Part shown: one piece after another, positions 1-8,801 of the stretch
How positions within the stretch are numbered: the stretch's first letter is position 1
Layout: each line of letters starts with the position of its first letter
Source: Faecalitalea sp. UBA4312
GTDB taxonomy: Bacteria; Bacillota_I; Bacilli_A; Erysipelotrichales; Erysipelotrichaceae
DNA: 27,059 nt
Assembly: GCA_002394635.1 (NCBI GenBank)
Contig: DGUK01000087.1
Span: 1 to 27,059 of the forward strand
Direction of reading: 5' to 3'
The notes under the pieces: generated by a model
Seen by the model: the letters and a program-made list of their open reading frames with translations, nothing else
Told to the model about the DNA's origin: nothing
Database searches by the model: none
Program-made: the position numbers and the translations under genes

Positions 1-926
1 AGGATCCGACGTACCAGATAGAAAACCAATGTGATGACCAGAGCCATAAAAGAACCTAACACCAGACCAACGGATGCATCGCTGTTGGCAAAGGAGTTTA
101 CGAAAGATTCACCGTCAAAGAAGCCACCGGTATAGATCATACCAATGACACACGCGATGACCAGAGCCAGGATCGGAAGAACCAGATCGATGACATTTCC
201 TTTTCCTTTGACTTGTGTATCATCGGCATCGGTCATACGTTCTACGGTAAAGATATCTCCATTCAGAGCGTTTTCTTCATGTTTGGCCATCGGACCATAA
301 TCGATTTTCAGAATGACGATGCTGATCATCATGACGATCGTCAATAGCGCGTAGTAGTTATATGGAATGGCCCGGATGAATAACATCAGACCGTTGGTTC
401 CTTCCGGAGCAAATCCGCTGACGGCTGCTGCCCAGGATGAAATCGGGGCAATGATGCAGACAGGTGCTGCCGTCGCGTCGATCAGATAGGCCAGCTTCGC
501 GCGGGAAATGTTCTGGCGGTCCGTGACCGGTCGCATAACGGAACCTACTGTCAGGCAGTTGAAATAGTCATCGATGAAGATCAGGCATCCAAGCAAGATG
601 GTGGCCAGCTGTGCGGCGACACGGCTTTTTACGTGTTCGCTGGCCCAGCGTCCGAAGGCGGCCGAACCACCGGCTTTATTCATCAAAGCCACAATGATAC
701 CTAAGAAGACCAGGAAGATCAGGATACCTACATTATAGGCATCGGATAACTGTGCAATCAGTCCATCATTGAAAATGTGTGTCAATGTTCCGACAAAGCT
801 GAAATTTGAATAAAACAGACCACCGACAATAATTCCTATAAACAAGGAACTATATACTTCTTTGGTAATCAAGGCTAGTACGATGGCAACGATTGGTGGA
901 ATCAGTGCCCAAAAAGTAGCATACAT
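1..926 (-). CDS. NhaC-type Na+/H+ antiporter (partial, C-terminus outside window)
   Basis: A polytopic inner-membrane protein, probably exchanging Na+ (or an organic acid) for H+. Reading the minus strand from ATG at 926 gives 308 open residues that continue past the left edge. It begins MYATFWALIPPIVAIVLALI, has repeated hydrophobic segments, and carries FIDDYFNCLTVGSVMRP at about residues 117-133 and APISSWAAAV at about 160-169. These are the intramembrane signatures typical of the NhaC family. An AGAGAGAGG Shine-Dalgarno sits 8 nt before the ATG. The gene is divergent from the histidine operon, with which it shares a ~420-bp intergenic region. Family assignment is firm; the ion or substrate is inferred. 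An amino-acid or organic-acid antiporter of the same fold cannot be excluded. Confidence 0.85.
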   Translation of the reverse strand, partial: MYATFWALIPPIVAIVLALITKEVYSSLFIGIIVGGLFYSNFSFVGTLTHIFNDGLIAQLSDAYNVGILIFLVFLGIIVALMNKAGGSAAFGRWASEHVKSRVAAQLATILLGCLIFIDDYFNCLTVGSVMRPVTDRQNISRAKLAYLIDATAAPVCIIAPISSWAAAVSGFAPEGTNGLMLFIRAIPYNYYALLTIVMMISIVILKIDYGPMAKHEENALNGDIFTVERMTDADDTQVKGKGNVIDLVLPILALVIACVIGMIYTGGFFDGESFVNSFANSDASVGLVLGSFMALVITLVFYLVRRI

Positions 927-964
927 AAAAAAAACCTCTCTCTCTTTACAAATAATTTAAAATC

Positions 965-993
965 ATTATAGCAGATAATTGTATTTTTTGAAA
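965..993 (-). promoter_or_regulatory. Probable promoter of the NhaC-type antiporter gene
   Basis: On the minus strand there is a perfect TATAAT (965-970) with a weak -35 (TTTCAA, 988-993) at 17-bp spacing. The predicted transcript starts about 30 nt upstream of the ATG at 926. The -35 is poor, so only the -10 is persuasive. Confidence 0.5.
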
Positions 994-1048
994 ATTTTAT
1001 CAAAGATTCTTGAAACTTTCATTACGATAAGGATGAAACCCTTTTCGG

Positions 1049-1077
1049 TTGACAATTTTATGGGAAATCGCTATATT
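1049..1077 (+). promoter_or_regulatory. Promoter of the histidine operon leader
   Basis: A consensus -35 TTGACA (1049-1054), a 17-bp spacer and -10 TATATT (1072-1077). The predicted start near 1084 gives a ~244-nt leader up to the attenuator, a usual length for a T-box leader. Confidence 0.8.
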
Positions 1078-1083
1078 AAATGT

Positions 1084-1327
1084 ACAAACATTGAAGGGAA
1101 ACAGTACCTTGGATCATTGTTTTCAGAGACTTTCTGGCCGGTGAAAAGAAAGAGCAGTCCCATGGGAACACATCCTGGAGTTATATATGCGAAAAACAGT
1201 AGTGTATATCGGCAGTCCCCGTTACCGGACCCGAGTGTGTCAGCACTTGATGAGGTCATTGTCGTGAGGCAATGATGAAATAAGGTGGAACCACGTGTAT
1301 AACGTCCTTATAAAGGGCGTTTTTTTG
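1084..1327 (+). ncRNA. T-box leader controlling the his operon (probable tRNA-His sensor)
   Basis: A cis-acting leader that senses uncharged tRNA and lets transcription continue into hisZ. The T-box core AAGGTGGAACCACG lies at 1282-1295, and its AAGG can pair with CCTT at 1306-1309 to form the antiterminator. The competing terminator is at 1301-1327. A Stem III-like hairpin (TCATTG 1256-1261 with CAATGA 1270-1275) lies just upstream, and an AGTA element typical of Stem I appears near 1103. A plausible specifier is CAC (His) at 1169-1171, in the context GGAACACATCC. The variable base of the UGGN tRNA-end-binding bulge is A rather than the G expected for a C73 tRNA-His. Specificity therefore rests mainly on the downstream his genes and the CAC triplet. 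Confidence 0.85.
1301..1327 (+). terminator. Attenuator terminator of the his T-box
   Basis: AACGTCCTT (1301-1309) pairs with AAGGGCGTT (1313-1321) in a 9-bp stem with one G-U pair and loop ATA. A T-run follows. Its 5' arm overlaps the antiterminator partner CCTT, as expected of a T-box switch. Confidence 0.88.
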
Positions 1328-1348
1328 TATAATAAGGAGAAAGAAAAT

Positions 1349-2455
1349 ATGAAACAGATTCAGATCCCGTTAGGAATGAAGGACACCATTCTAGAGGAGT
1401 GTCGGACCAAACGTATGCTCCAGGCAAACATTGAAAAGGTGTTTGCCTCTTATGGCTATTCGGAAATCATAACGCCTTCTATTGAATTCTATTCGACCTA
1501 TCAGAATGCGTTTAATGAGATCAATGAACAGGACATGTACCAATTCTTTGATCAGGACGGACAGATCCTGGCTTTGCGTATGGATATGACCGTGCCGATA
1601 GCCAGAGTATGTGCCTCTAAGTTTTCCAACAGCGAACCGCCATTCCGTTTCCGGTATTGTTCCAATGTATATAAGGTAAGGCAGATGTTTGCCGGCAAAC
1701 GCGGAGAAGTCACCGACTGCGGTGTGGAACTGATCGGTCTGGATGATACAAGCGATCTGGAAGTGCTGAGCCTGGCTCTGGATACAATGGAAACCTTCGG
1801 TATACAGGATTATCAACTGGAGATCGGAAACAGCGACTTCTTTAAGAAAGCTTGCGAGCATGTTTGTTTGGATGCTTCCCAACAACTGGTTTTGGCCGAC
1901 TTGATCGACCGAAAAAGCATGGTGGAGCTGCGGGAATACCTGGAACCATTGGCGTTGGAACCATCCCAGCGCGCCTTCTTTCAGGCACTGCCGTTACTGG
2001 GCGGCGATGCCTCCTGTTTGCAGAAGGCCAAGGAGCTGAGCTTTACCGAACCGTTAAAAAAAGTTGTGGAAAAACTGCAGCAGCTGTACAACCAGCTTTG
2101 CCGGTTAGGGTATGAAAAACATATCACATTTGATCTGGGAAAGGTTCCCCACCTGAACTATTATACCGGCATCATCTTTGAGGGCTTTGTGGCCGGATGC
2201 GGACACAGTGTTCTCAGTGGAGGCCGTTATGACCATCTGCTGGAAACCTTTGGACGGGACCTACCAGCTTGTGGCTTCAGTGTCAAGGTGGATTATTTGA
2301 TAGATGTGATCCATGCGCCGGCTGAAAAGAAGATCCGAATCTGTTATCCGGCTGGCAAAGAAGTAGAGGCCTTACAGAGGGCAAAGGACCTTCGTAAACA
2401 AGGAAACGTCATTTTGCAGCCATGGGAAAAACCGGAAGTGGAGGTGTTTCTATGA
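1349..2455 (+). CDS. hisZ: ATP phosphoribosyltransferase regulatory subunit HisZ
   Basis: A HisRS-like protein without tRNA-charging activity that associates with short-form HisG to make the first, feedback-regulated enzyme of histidine synthesis. The frame is open from 1295, but an upstream start would lie inside the attenuator hairpin. The ATG at 1349 follows AAGGAGA (1334-1340) and gives MKQIQIPLGMKDTILEE, the normal N-terminus, and 368 residues. Class II synthetase features are visible: LRMDMTVPIARVCASK, FRYCSNVYKVRQ (motif 2-like) and a C-terminal LSGGRYDHLLETFG. First gene of the operon; its stop overlaps the hisG start (ATGA). Confidence 0.93.
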   Translation: MKQIQIPLGMKDTILEECRTKRMLQANIEKVFASYGYSEIITPSIEFYSTYQNAFNEINEQDMYQFFDQDGQILALRMDMTVPIARVCASKFSNSEPPFRFRYCSNVYKVRQMFAGKRGEVTDCGVELIGLDDTSDLEVLSLALDTMETFGIQDYQLEIGNSDFFKKACEHVCLDASQQLVLADLIDRKSMVELREYLEPLALEPSQRAFFQALPLLGGDASCLQKAKELSFTEPLKKVVEKLQQLYNQLCRLGYEKHITFDLGKVPHLNYYTGIIFEGFVAGCGHSVLSGGRYDHLLETFGRDLPACGFSVKVDYLIDVIHAPAEKKIRICYPAGKEVEALQRAKDLRKQGNVILQPWEKPEVEVFL

Positions 2456-3087
2456 GTTTATCTGTTGCGTTGACCAAAGGTCGTCTGGAAAAAAGTACCG
2501 TTAATATGTTAGAAACATGTGGTTATGGCATTGAAAAATTGAGAAATAAAGGAAGAGCCCTGGTCTTTCCGGATACAAAGAAGGATATAGAATATTTTCT
2601 GGTCAAAGCCAATGACTGCATTACATATGTAGAGCACGGTGTGGCCGATATCGGCGTGGTCGGCAAAGATACTTTATTGGAAGGTGGCAAGGATTATTAT
2701 GAGATGTTGGATCTGAAGATCGGTGTCTGTAAGTTTATCGTTGCCAGTTTACCGGAAATCGATCTGATGAACAAGGTTGGTCATATCACCATCGGTACTA
2801 AGTATCCAAATGTGGCCCGTCGTTATTTCAATGACAAGAGCATGGACGTGGAAATAATAAAAATAGATGGCTCGGTGGAATTATCGCCGATCCTGGGCTT
2901 GTGTGATGGCATTGTCGACATTATGGAAACAGGAACCACTTTAAAGGAAAATGGATTGGTTGTTCTGGATGATGTCTGTCCGATCAGTGCCCGTGTCATT
3001 GTCAATAAAGCGAGCTTTAAATTAAAAAGAAAAGAAGTCATGCAGTTTATCGATGACCTGGAAGGAGTCGTAAATCATGCTCAGTGA
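2452..3087 (+). CDS. hisG: ATP phosphoribosyltransferase catalytic subunit, short form HisG
   Basis: Condenses ATP with PRPP to give N1-phosphoribosyl-ATP, the committed step of histidine synthesis. At 211 residues it is the short form lacking the C-terminal regulatory domain, which fits the presence of hisZ directly upstream. The start is ATG 2452, giving MSLSVALTKGRLEKSTVNML after GGAGGTG at 2440-2446. The open frame extends ten codons further upstream, but that part is inside hisZ. Recognisable segments are DIGVVGKDTLLE and, near the C-terminus, the PRPP-loop-like DGIVDIMETGTTLKENGL. It overlaps hisD by 11 bp, suggesting translational coupling. Confidence 0.95.
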   Translation: MSLSVALTKGRLEKSTVNMLETCGYGIEKLRNKGRALVFPDTKKDIEYFLVKANDCITYVEHGVADIGVVGKDTLLEGGKDYYEMLDLKIGVCKFIVASLPEIDLMNKVGHITIGTKYPNVARRYFNDKSMDVEIIKIDGSVELSPILGLCDGIVDIMETGTTLKENGLVVLDDVCPISARVIVNKASFKLKRKEVMQFIDDLEGVVNHAQ

Positions 3088-4372
3088 GATCCAAAAGGAC
3101 AATTCAAAACAACTTTATGAATACTTGATGAGCCGAACACAGGAAATATCCAATGAGATCCTGCAGACAGCCAATACGATCTTAACGGATGTCCGTACCC
3201 ATGGGGATGCCGCCTGCCGGAAATATACGAAACAGTTTGACGGAATCGATATGGAAACATGGAAAGTATCGCAGCAGGAGCTCGATGAAGCCATAGCGCA
3301 ATGCGATCCGGCATTCTGTGAGGCTATGGAAAAGGCGAAAGCCAACCTTGTCTATTTCCATAAAGCCCAGCGGCAACAGTCATATATTCTGCAAAAGGAG
3401 ATGGGTGTTTACCTTGGGCAGCGTGTGCTGCCTTTAGAAAGCGTGGGGATCTATGTACCAGGAGGCCGTGCACAGTATCCGAGTAGTGTATTGATGAATG
3501 CCATTCCTGCCCATGTAGCCGGTGTCAAACGGATCGTGATGGTCACTCCGCCGGATAAGCAGGGAAAGATCCATCCGAATATTGCGTTTGCGGCCCGTCT
3601 GGCCAATGTAACAGACATATATAAGATTGGGGGAGCCCAGGCAATCGGAGCTCTGGCATATGGAACCGAAACCATCCCGGCGGTGGATAAAATCGTCGGT
3701 CCAGGTAATATCTTTGTAGCCGCAGCCAAAAAGCTGGTGTTTGGCAAAGTAGATATTGATATGATTGCCGGCCCAAGTGAAATTCTGGTGGTTGCCGATC
3801 AGCAAGCCGATCCGGTCTATCTGGCAGCGGACTTATTATCCCAGGCCGAGCATGATCCGATGGCCAGTGCCATTCTTCTGACGACCAGTCGTCAGGTGCT
3901 AGAAAAAACCAATCAAGAGCTGGCCAAACAATCCGCCGTTCTTCCAAAGCGGGCCATCGTGGAGGAAAGTTTGAAGAATTACGGAAAGTCCATTGTCTGT
4001 GACAGTATCGAAGAGTGTATCGAAATTGCGAATGCGATCGCACCGGAGCATCTGGAGCTGATGGTGGCCGATCCGATGAAATATTTAGGCCAGGTCGTCA
4101 ACGCCGGCAGTGTTTTTATGGGCTACTATACGTGCGAGAGCATCGGAGATTACTTCGGTGGTACTAATCATGTGCTGCCGACCAGTGGAACAGCCCGTTT
4201 CTCCAGTGCTTTGGGAGTCGACAGCTTTATTAAAAAATCTTGTTTCTTACACTATACCAAGGAAGCACTGGATGCCTATGGACATCATATTATGAGCATG
4301 GCCGAGCAAGAGCAGCTGCGTGCCCATGCCAATGCCGTGAAAGTGAGGATGGATCATGACCAAAGAGATTGA
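3077..4372 (+). CDS. hisD: Histidinol dehydrogenase HisD
   Basis: A zinc-dependent NAD+ enzyme that oxidises L-histidinol to L-histidine in two steps, the last reactions of the pathway. At 431 residues it is full length. Family signatures are [20 protein letters not shown], the Q/H zinc-site segment [22 protein letters not shown], and [19 protein letters not shown]. The ATG at 3077 lies within the end of hisG. Its own end overlaps the hisC start by 17 bp. No missing key residues were seen. Confidence 0.96.
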   Translation: MLSEIQKDNSKQLYEYLMSRTQEISNEILQTANTILTDVRTHGDAACRKYTKQFDGIDMETWKVSQQELDEAIAQCDPAFCEAMEKAKANLVYFHKAQRQQSYILQKEMGVYLGQRVLPLESVGIYVPGGRAQYPSSVLMNAIPAHVAGVKRIVMVTPPDKQGKIHPNIAFAARLANVTDIYKIGGAQAIGALAYGTETIPAVDKIVGPGNIFVAAAKKLVFGKVDIDMIAGPSEILVVADQQADPVYLAADLLSQAEHDPMASAILLTTSRQVLEKTNQELAKQSAVLPKRAIVEESLKNYGKSIVCDSIEECIEIANAIAPEHLELMVADPMKYLGQVVNAGSVFMGYYTCESIGDYFGGTNHVLPTSGTARFSSALGVDSFIKKSCFLHYTKEALDAYGHHIMSMAEQEQLRAHANAVKVRMDHDQRD

Positions 4373-5393
4373 AACCTATGACCAGCATGTACATGAAGGG
4401 ATATTGTTGAATGCCAACGAGCTTTCTATGAATCTTCCGTATTCGATTCTTACGGAGATCCAGAAAGAAATCATGAAGATCGATTTTAACCGCTATCCGG
4501 ATGATGATTATGCGCCATTGTTTGATGCGTATGCCAAATGGATGCACATCAAGCCGGAACAGTTGATTGCCGGCAACGGCTCGGATCAAATGCTTGGAAT
4601 GGTGATCGGCACGGTTCTATCCAAAGGAAAAACTCTATATACCTTGAGCCCGGATTTCTCCATGTATGATTATTATGCTTCCAGTTATGAGGCAAAGGTG
4701 GAAAAATACCCGACCCATGTCGATGGAAGCTTTGACATCCAGGATTTTATCGAAAAGGGAAAAGAGAAGAAGGCGGACTTGATCCTCTTCAGCAATCCGA
4801 ACAATCCGACAGGCCACTGTCTGACGGAAGAAGAAGTGCTACAGATCGTAAAAGCTTTTGATGGTCCGGTCGTCATTGATGAGGCCTATATGGAATTCAG
4901 TACGCATACGATGATACCATATGTTGAAAAGTATCCGAATCTATTTGTGACCCGGACGCTGTCCAAGGCGTATGGGCTGGCAGGTCTACGGGTCGGCTTC
5001 TTGATCGGCAATGAAAAGGCGATGGCCGAATACCGTAAGATCCGGGTTCCTTATCTGTTAAGTACGGTCAGTCAGCGGATTGCGACCATTGTTATTGAAC
5101 ATGCAGAAGATTTCCAGATGGAAATCCAGTCCATTATTCAATATCGTGAAGAGATGTTTGATAAGCTATGCATGCTAAGATACATGACATTTTATCCAAG
5201 TGAAGCCAACTTCCTGTACGGACAATGTGAAGATAAACCGTTGTTGATGGAATGTTTTAAAAAAGCGAATATTGTGATCCGCGATTATGCCGGCAGTGAT
5301 TTTTTCCGTATCACGATCGGGAACCGCGAGGAAAATGAAAAGGTTCTGCAGGTATTACAAATGTATGCCCGGGAGAGGATGAAACATGCGTAA
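4356..5393 (+). CDS. hisC: Histidinol-phosphate aminotransferase HisC
   Basis: A PLP-dependent aminotransferase converting imidazole acetol phosphate plus glutamate to L-histidinol phosphate. The 345 residues have the usual fold type I landmarks: [11 protein letters not shown] near the N-terminus, [23 protein letters not shown], and [20 protein letters not shown] with the PLP-binding lysine in LSKAYG. The start overlaps hisD by 17 bp and the end overlaps hisB by 8 bp. Confidence 0.95.
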   Translation: MTKEIETYDQHVHEGILLNANELSMNLPYSILTEIQKEIMKIDFNRYPDDDYAPLFDAYAKWMHIKPEQLIAGNGSDQMLGMVIGTVLSKGKTLYTLSPDFSMYDYYASSYEAKVEKYPTHVDGSFDIQDFIEKGKEKKADLILFSNPNNPTGHCLTEEEVLQIVKAFDGPVVIDEAYMEFSTHTMIPYVEKYPNLFVTRTLSKAYGLAGLRVGFLIGNEKAMAEYRKIRVPYLLSTVSQRIATIVIEHAEDFQMEIQSIIQYREEMFDKLCMLRYMTFYPSEANFLYGQCEDKPLLMECFKKANIVIRDYAGSDFFRITIGNREENEKVLQVLQMYARERMKHA

Positions 5394-5970
5394 GATAACA
5401 AAAGAAAGAAACACGAACGAAACGAAAATAAAAATGAGTGTGAACCTGGACGGAAAGGGAACATCACATATTGATACAGGTGTCGGCTTTTTTGATCATA
5501 TGCTGACATTATTGGCTTTTCATTCTAAATTTGACCTGGATATCAAAGCGGATGGAGATCTGTACGTCTGCGATCATCACACGATTGAAGATATCGGGAT
5601 CTTGCTGGGAAATGCCATCAAGGAAGCTCTGGGGGACAAAAGAGGTATCAACCGTTACGGAAACTTTACGATACCGATGGATGAAACATTATGTAATGTG
5701 ACACTGGATATCAGCGGTCGCCCTTATCTGGTATACCATTGTGAGCTGAAACGAGAAAGCATCGGTACATATTCGACGGAAATGACCGAGGAGTTCCTGC
5801 GTGCTTTAGCGGTACAGGCAGGGATTACTCTACATGTCAATGTCTTCTACGGAACGAATGACCACCACAAAGTTGAAGCTATTTTCAAGGCATTAGGGCG
5901 AGCTTTGAAACAGGCGGTGGAAATTACCGGTACGGAGATTCCAAGCTCTAAAGGAGTTCTGGAGGGATGA
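5386..5970 (+). CDS. hisB: Imidazoleglycerol-phosphate dehydratase HisB
   Basis: A manganese enzyme that dehydrates imidazole glycerol phosphate to imidazole acetol phosphate. The 194 residues correspond to the monofunctional dehydratase. There is no N-terminal HAD phosphatase domain as in the enterobacterial fusion. Metal-binding repeats are visible as [31 protein letters not shown] and [29 protein letters not shown] ribosome site precedes the ATG. Its end overlaps hisH by 4 bp. Confidence 0.96.
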   Translation: MRKITKERNTNETKIKMSVNLDGKGTSHIDTGVGFFDHMLTLLAFHSKFDLDIKADGDLYVCDHHTIEDIGILLGNAIKEALGDKRGINRYGNFTIPMDETLCNVTLDISGRPYLVYHCELKRESIGTYSTEMTEEFLRALAVQAGITLHVNVFYGTNDHHKVEAIFKALGRALKQAVEITGTEIPSSKGVLEG

Positions 5971-6581
5971 TCGGTATTATTGACTATGGCATGGGCAATC
6001 TGCATAGTGTTAAAAATGCACTGGATGCCCTGGGCTTTGCCAATGAATTTGTCAGCGATCCAAAACAGCTTGATAAATATGAAAAACTGGTTCTTCCCGG
6101 TGTTGGCGCTTTTGGCGACTGCATGGAAAATCTGCATCGTTCCGGCTTGTATGAAGCCGTTGATCGACAAGTACGCCAGAAGAAAAAACCTTTATTGGGC
6201 ATCTGCCTTGGAATGCAGGCATTATTTGAAACCAGTGAAGAAAAAGGATTTCATCAAGGATTCGGATTTTTACAAGGAGATATTCGTAAAATGGAGGCTG
6301 AAGGCTACCGGATCCCGCATATAGGATGGAATGAACTAGTAAAGAACGGAAACCATCCGTTGCTGGATCAGTTGCCGGATCATGCCTATATGTATTATGT
6401 ACATTCCTATTATGCTCAGAACTATCGGGAAGAAGATCTTCTGGGTTATTCCATATATGGCCCATTAAAAATCCCAGGTATTGTCTGTCATGACAATGTA
6501 TTGGGATGTCAGTTTCATCCGGAAAAATGCGGAGAAGATGGATTAAAGATCCTTCGTTATTTTGGAAAGGAGTTTGTATGA
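5967..6581 (+). CDS. hisH: Imidazole glycerol phosphate synthase, glutaminase subunit HisH
   Basis: A class I glutamine amidotransferase that supplies ammonia to HisF. In 204 residues it shows [16 protein letters not shown] at the N-terminus, the oxyanion/catalytic cysteine segment [13 protein letters not shown], the HIGWNEL motif, and the His/Glu part of the triad in [14 protein letters not shown]. The start is the ATGA overlap with hisB. The stop TGA overlaps the hisA start. Confidence 0.96.
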   Translation: MIGIIDYGMGNLHSVKNALDALGFANEFVSDPKQLDKYEKLVLPGVGAFGDCMENLHRSGLYEAVDRQVRQKKKPLLGICLGMQALFETSEEKGFHQGFGFLQGDIRKMEAEGYRIPHIGWNELVKNGNHPLLDQLPDHAYMYYVHSYYAQNYREEDLLGYSIYGPLKIPGIVCHDNVLGCQFHPEKCGEDGLKILRYFGKEFV

Positions 6582-7297
6582 TCATTTTACCAGCCATTGA
6601 TATTATCGATCAGGCGCCTGTACGCTTGTACCAGGGAGATTATAACCAAAAGGAAGTGGTCGGTTCTTCGGTTCTGGAGATTGCCCGGATGTTCGAGGCG
6701 TGCCAGGCTTCATATATCCATATGGTGGACTTAGACGGCGCCAAAGCCGGACATAAAAAAAACGCCGAGCTGATCTGCCAGGTGGCACGAAGCGTGCAGG
6801 TCCCCGTGGAGGTTGGCGGTGGGATCCGGACCATGGAAGATATTGAATACTATCTATCCCGTGGAGTTCAACGTGTCATTTTGGGAACGGCTGCCATTCA
6901 TGATAGAAACCTTTTGAAGGAAGCCGTCGAACGATACAAAGAAAAGATTGCGGTCGGTCTGGACTGTAAAGATGGGTATGTTTGTGGTTCCGGCTGGCTG
7001 GAAACGAGCGAACTTTATTATGTGGATTTTGCCAGAGAGCTGGAGAAAATGGGCGTACAGACGATCATTTTTACTGATATCAGTAAAGATGGAACCCTGC
7101 AGGGCCCCAATCTTTCCATGTTGAAAACATTGAAAGAAGCCGTATCGATGCAGATCACAGCCAGTGGGGGCATTCGTGATCTGGAACATATCCGAGCCTT
7201 AAAACAGCTTGGCTTGTACGGAGCCATCACAGGAAAAGCCATTTATGCGGATACTTTGGATCTCAAAGAAGCCATTGCGCTTTGCCAAGAGGAGTAG
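6578..7297 (+). CDS. hisA: ProFAR isomerase HisA
   Basis: A (beta/alpha)8-barrel isomerase converting ProFAR to PRFAR. The start is ATG 6578 ([20 protein letters not shown]), overlapping the hisH stop and preceded by AAAGGAG. The longer open frame upstream lies inside hisH. The 239 residues carry both phosphate-binding half-barrel signatures: GGGIRTMEDIEYYLSRGV, and GGIRDLEHIRALKQLGLYG near the C-terminus. The catalytic region FTDISKDGTLQGPN is also present. The usual DGK/DGR after IDI is DQA here, a small departure close to the active-site strand. Confidence 0.95.
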   Translation: MIILPAIDIIDQAPVRLYQGDYNQKEVVGSSVLEIARMFEACQASYIHMVDLDGAKAGHKKNAELICQVARSVQVPVEVGGGIRTMEDIEYYLSRGVQRVILGTAAIHDRNLLKEAVERYKEKIAVGLDCKDGYVCGSGWLETSELYYVDFARELEKMGVQTIIFTDISKDGTLQGPNLSMLKTLKEAVSMQITASGGIRDLEHIRALKQLGLYGAITGKAIYADTLDLKEAIALCQEE

Positions 7298-7300
7298 ACT

Positions 7301-8062
7301 ATGTTGACAAAACGTATTATTCCATGTCTGGATGTCCGGGACGGAAAAGTTGTAAAAGGTATCAATTTTGTCGGCATCAAAGAGGTCGGAGATCCTGTGA
7401 CTTTAGCCCGACAGTATTATGAACAAGGCGCGGATGAACTGGTTTTCCTCGATATCACGGCTACGCATGAACATCGGGATACCATGGTGCATGTGGTGGA
7501 GCAGGTCGCCAAGGAAATCTACATTCCGTTTACCGTTGGTGGTGGCATACGAACAATTGAGGATATTCGACGGATTTTAAGAGCCGGTGCCGATAAGATC
7601 AGTCTGAACAGTGCTGCTGTGCGCAATCCACAGTTAATTGCGGAAGGGGCTAAACAGTTTGGCAACCAGTGCATGGTGTTGGCAGTGGACGGCCGGATGC
7701 GGCCGGATGGAACGGGCTGGAATGTCGTAATCAATGGCGGACGGATCGATACGGGTCTGGATGCGCTGGAATGGATAGAAAAAGGCGTTGGTCTTGGCGC
7801 CGGAGAAATCCTGTTGACCAGCATGGATACCGATGGATGTAAACAAGGATATGATCTTGCCTTTTGTAAAGCTGTACGCAATCGCGTCAATGTACCGGTG
7901 ATCGCTTCCGGCGGTTGTGGAGCTCTAAAGCATTTTTATGATGTATTTGAGCAGGAAGCAGCTGATGCAGCTTTAGCGGCCAGTTTATTTCACTATGGAG
8001 AAATGACAGTTGGACAAGTTAAAGAATATTTAAAAGAGAAAGGAATTCCGGTGCGATTATGA
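7301..8062 (+). CDS. hisF: Imidazole glycerol phosphate synthase, cyclase subunit HisF
   Basis: The cyclase half of IGP synthase. It uses ammonia channelled from HisH to make imidazole glycerol phosphate and AICAR. The 253-residue barrel begins [20 protein letters not shown], with the N-terminal catalytic aspartate. It also shows [30 protein letters not shown] (second aspartate region) and [15 protein letters not shown]. An AGAGGAG site precedes the ATG, and the stop overlaps hisI by 4 bp. Confidence 0.97.
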   Translation: MLTKRIIPCLDVRDGKVVKGINFVGIKEVGDPVTLARQYYEQGADELVFLDITATHEHRDTMVHVVEQVAKEIYIPFTVGGGIRTIEDIRRILRAGADKISLNSAAVRNPQLIAEGAKQFGNQCMVLAVDGRMRPDGTGWNVVINGGRIDTGLDALEWIEKGVGLGAGEILLTSMDTDGCKQGYDLAFCKAVRNRVNVPVIASGGCGALKHFYDVFEQEAADAALAASLFHYGEMTVGQVKEYLKEKGIPVRL

Positions 8063-8388
8063 TCAAGGTTGATTTTGAAAAAGGGAACGGATTGATCCCC
8101 TGCATTGTACAGGATGTACATACTTTGCAGGTTTTGATGTTGGCTTATATGAATGAGGAAAGCCTGCAGGAGACCTTGCGCAGCGGTTTGGCCACCTATT
8201 GGTCACGCAGCCGAAACGAATTATGGAAAAAAGGGGAAACCAGCGGTCATTTTCAGCATGTCAAAGAAATTTTGATTGACTGCGATCAGGATACATTGTT
8301 GATCAAAGTAGAGCAGGACGGGGCAGCCTGCCATACTGGAAAGTACAGTTGTTTCTATCGAACACTGGAAGGAGAAGATATACTATGA
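8059..8388 (+). CDS. hisI: Phosphoribosyl-AMP cyclohydrolase HisI
   Basis: A zinc/magnesium enzyme that opens the purine ring of PR-AMP (third step). The 109 residues match the monofunctional form. The signature is [19 protein letters not shown], followed by metal-ligand cysteines in LIDCDQDT and [13 protein letters not shown]. hisE is a separate gene here, not fused; the two overlap by 4 bp. Confidence 0.96.
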   Translation: MIKVDFEKGNGLIPCIVQDVHTLQVLMLAYMNEESLQETLRSGLATYWSRSRNELWKKGETSGHFQHVKEILIDCDQDTLLIKVEQDGAACHTGKYSCFYRTLEGEDIL

Positions 8389-8708
8389 ACGCATTCGAAC
8401 GGGAATATGCGATGGCTTTGGACCGGAAAGAGAATCCTCAGAGTGGCAGCTATACCAACTATCTTTATGAAAAAGGCCTGGAAAAAATATTAAAAAAAGT
8501 CGGCGAGGAGAGCACGGAAGTTGTCGTGGCTGCCTTATCCCAAAGCAAGGAAGAACTGATTGGAGAAATCAGCGATCTGACATATCATGTCATCGTTATG
8601 ATGGTGGAAAAAGGGATCACCTTAGAGGATATTGCCAAAGAACTGGATCATCGTGCACAAAAACAGGGAAATCTAAAGCCGGAACGAAAGCCGATTACAC
8701 AAAGATAA
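8385..8708 (+). CDS. hisE: Phosphoribosyl-ATP pyrophosphatase HisE
   Basis: An all-alpha MazG-like pyrophosphohydrolase converting PR-ATP to PR-AMP (second step). The start is ATG 8385 ([19 protein letters not shown]), overlapping the hisI stop. The frame is open further upstream, but only within hisI. The 107 residues show the metal-binding helix [16 protein letters not shown] and [16 protein letters not shown]. It is the last gene of the operon; the next bases lead into the tandem RNA region. Confidence 0.94.
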   Translation: MNAFEREYAMALDRKENPQSGSYTNYLYEKGLEKILKKVGEESTEVVVAALSQSKEELIGEISDLTYHVIVMMVEKGITLEDIAKELDHRAQKQGNLKPERKPITQR

Positions 8709-8716
8709 ATAAATAT

Positions 8717-8748
8717 TTTAGAAAAGCTAAAACTTATCCTGTTTTTAG
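8717..8748 (+). terminator. Possible weak end of the his operon (competing short hairpins)
   Basis: Two mutually exclusive AT-rich hairpins follow hisE: TTTTAG/CTAAAA, and CTAAAAC (8727-8733) with GTTTTTAG (8741-8748). No T-run follows. Termination here is doubtful, so some his transcripts could read into the RNA element downstream. Confidence 0.22.
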
Positions 8749-8767
8749 ACCAATCTTTCCACTGATG

Positions 8768-8795
8768 TTGAAAAAAATAACAATCGTGATACTAT
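8768..8795 (+). promoter_or_regulatory. Promoter of structured RNA copy 1
   Basis: TTGAAA (8768-8773), a 16-bp spacer ending TGA, and -10 TACTAT (8790-8795), so an extended -10. A box ACCAATCTTTCCA (8749-8761) starts 19 bp upstream of the -35, and the second copy repeats it at the same distance. That box could be an UP-like element or a protein site. Predicted transcript start is about 8802. Confidence 0.65.
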
Positions 8796-8801
8796 GAAAG
8801 T

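Noticed and set aside
979..1275. Plus-strand open frame across the his leader
   Set aside because: It spans the promoter and T-box, has no ribosome site, and its product resembles nothing. The stretch is explained as an RNA leader.
3543..4043. Long minus-strand frame inside hisD, and similar long antisense frames in hisZ (1391-1885) and the transposase (25329-25841, 26214-26786)
   Set aside because: Each lies wholly within a gene with clear motifs on the other strand, with no ribosome site or recognisable product.
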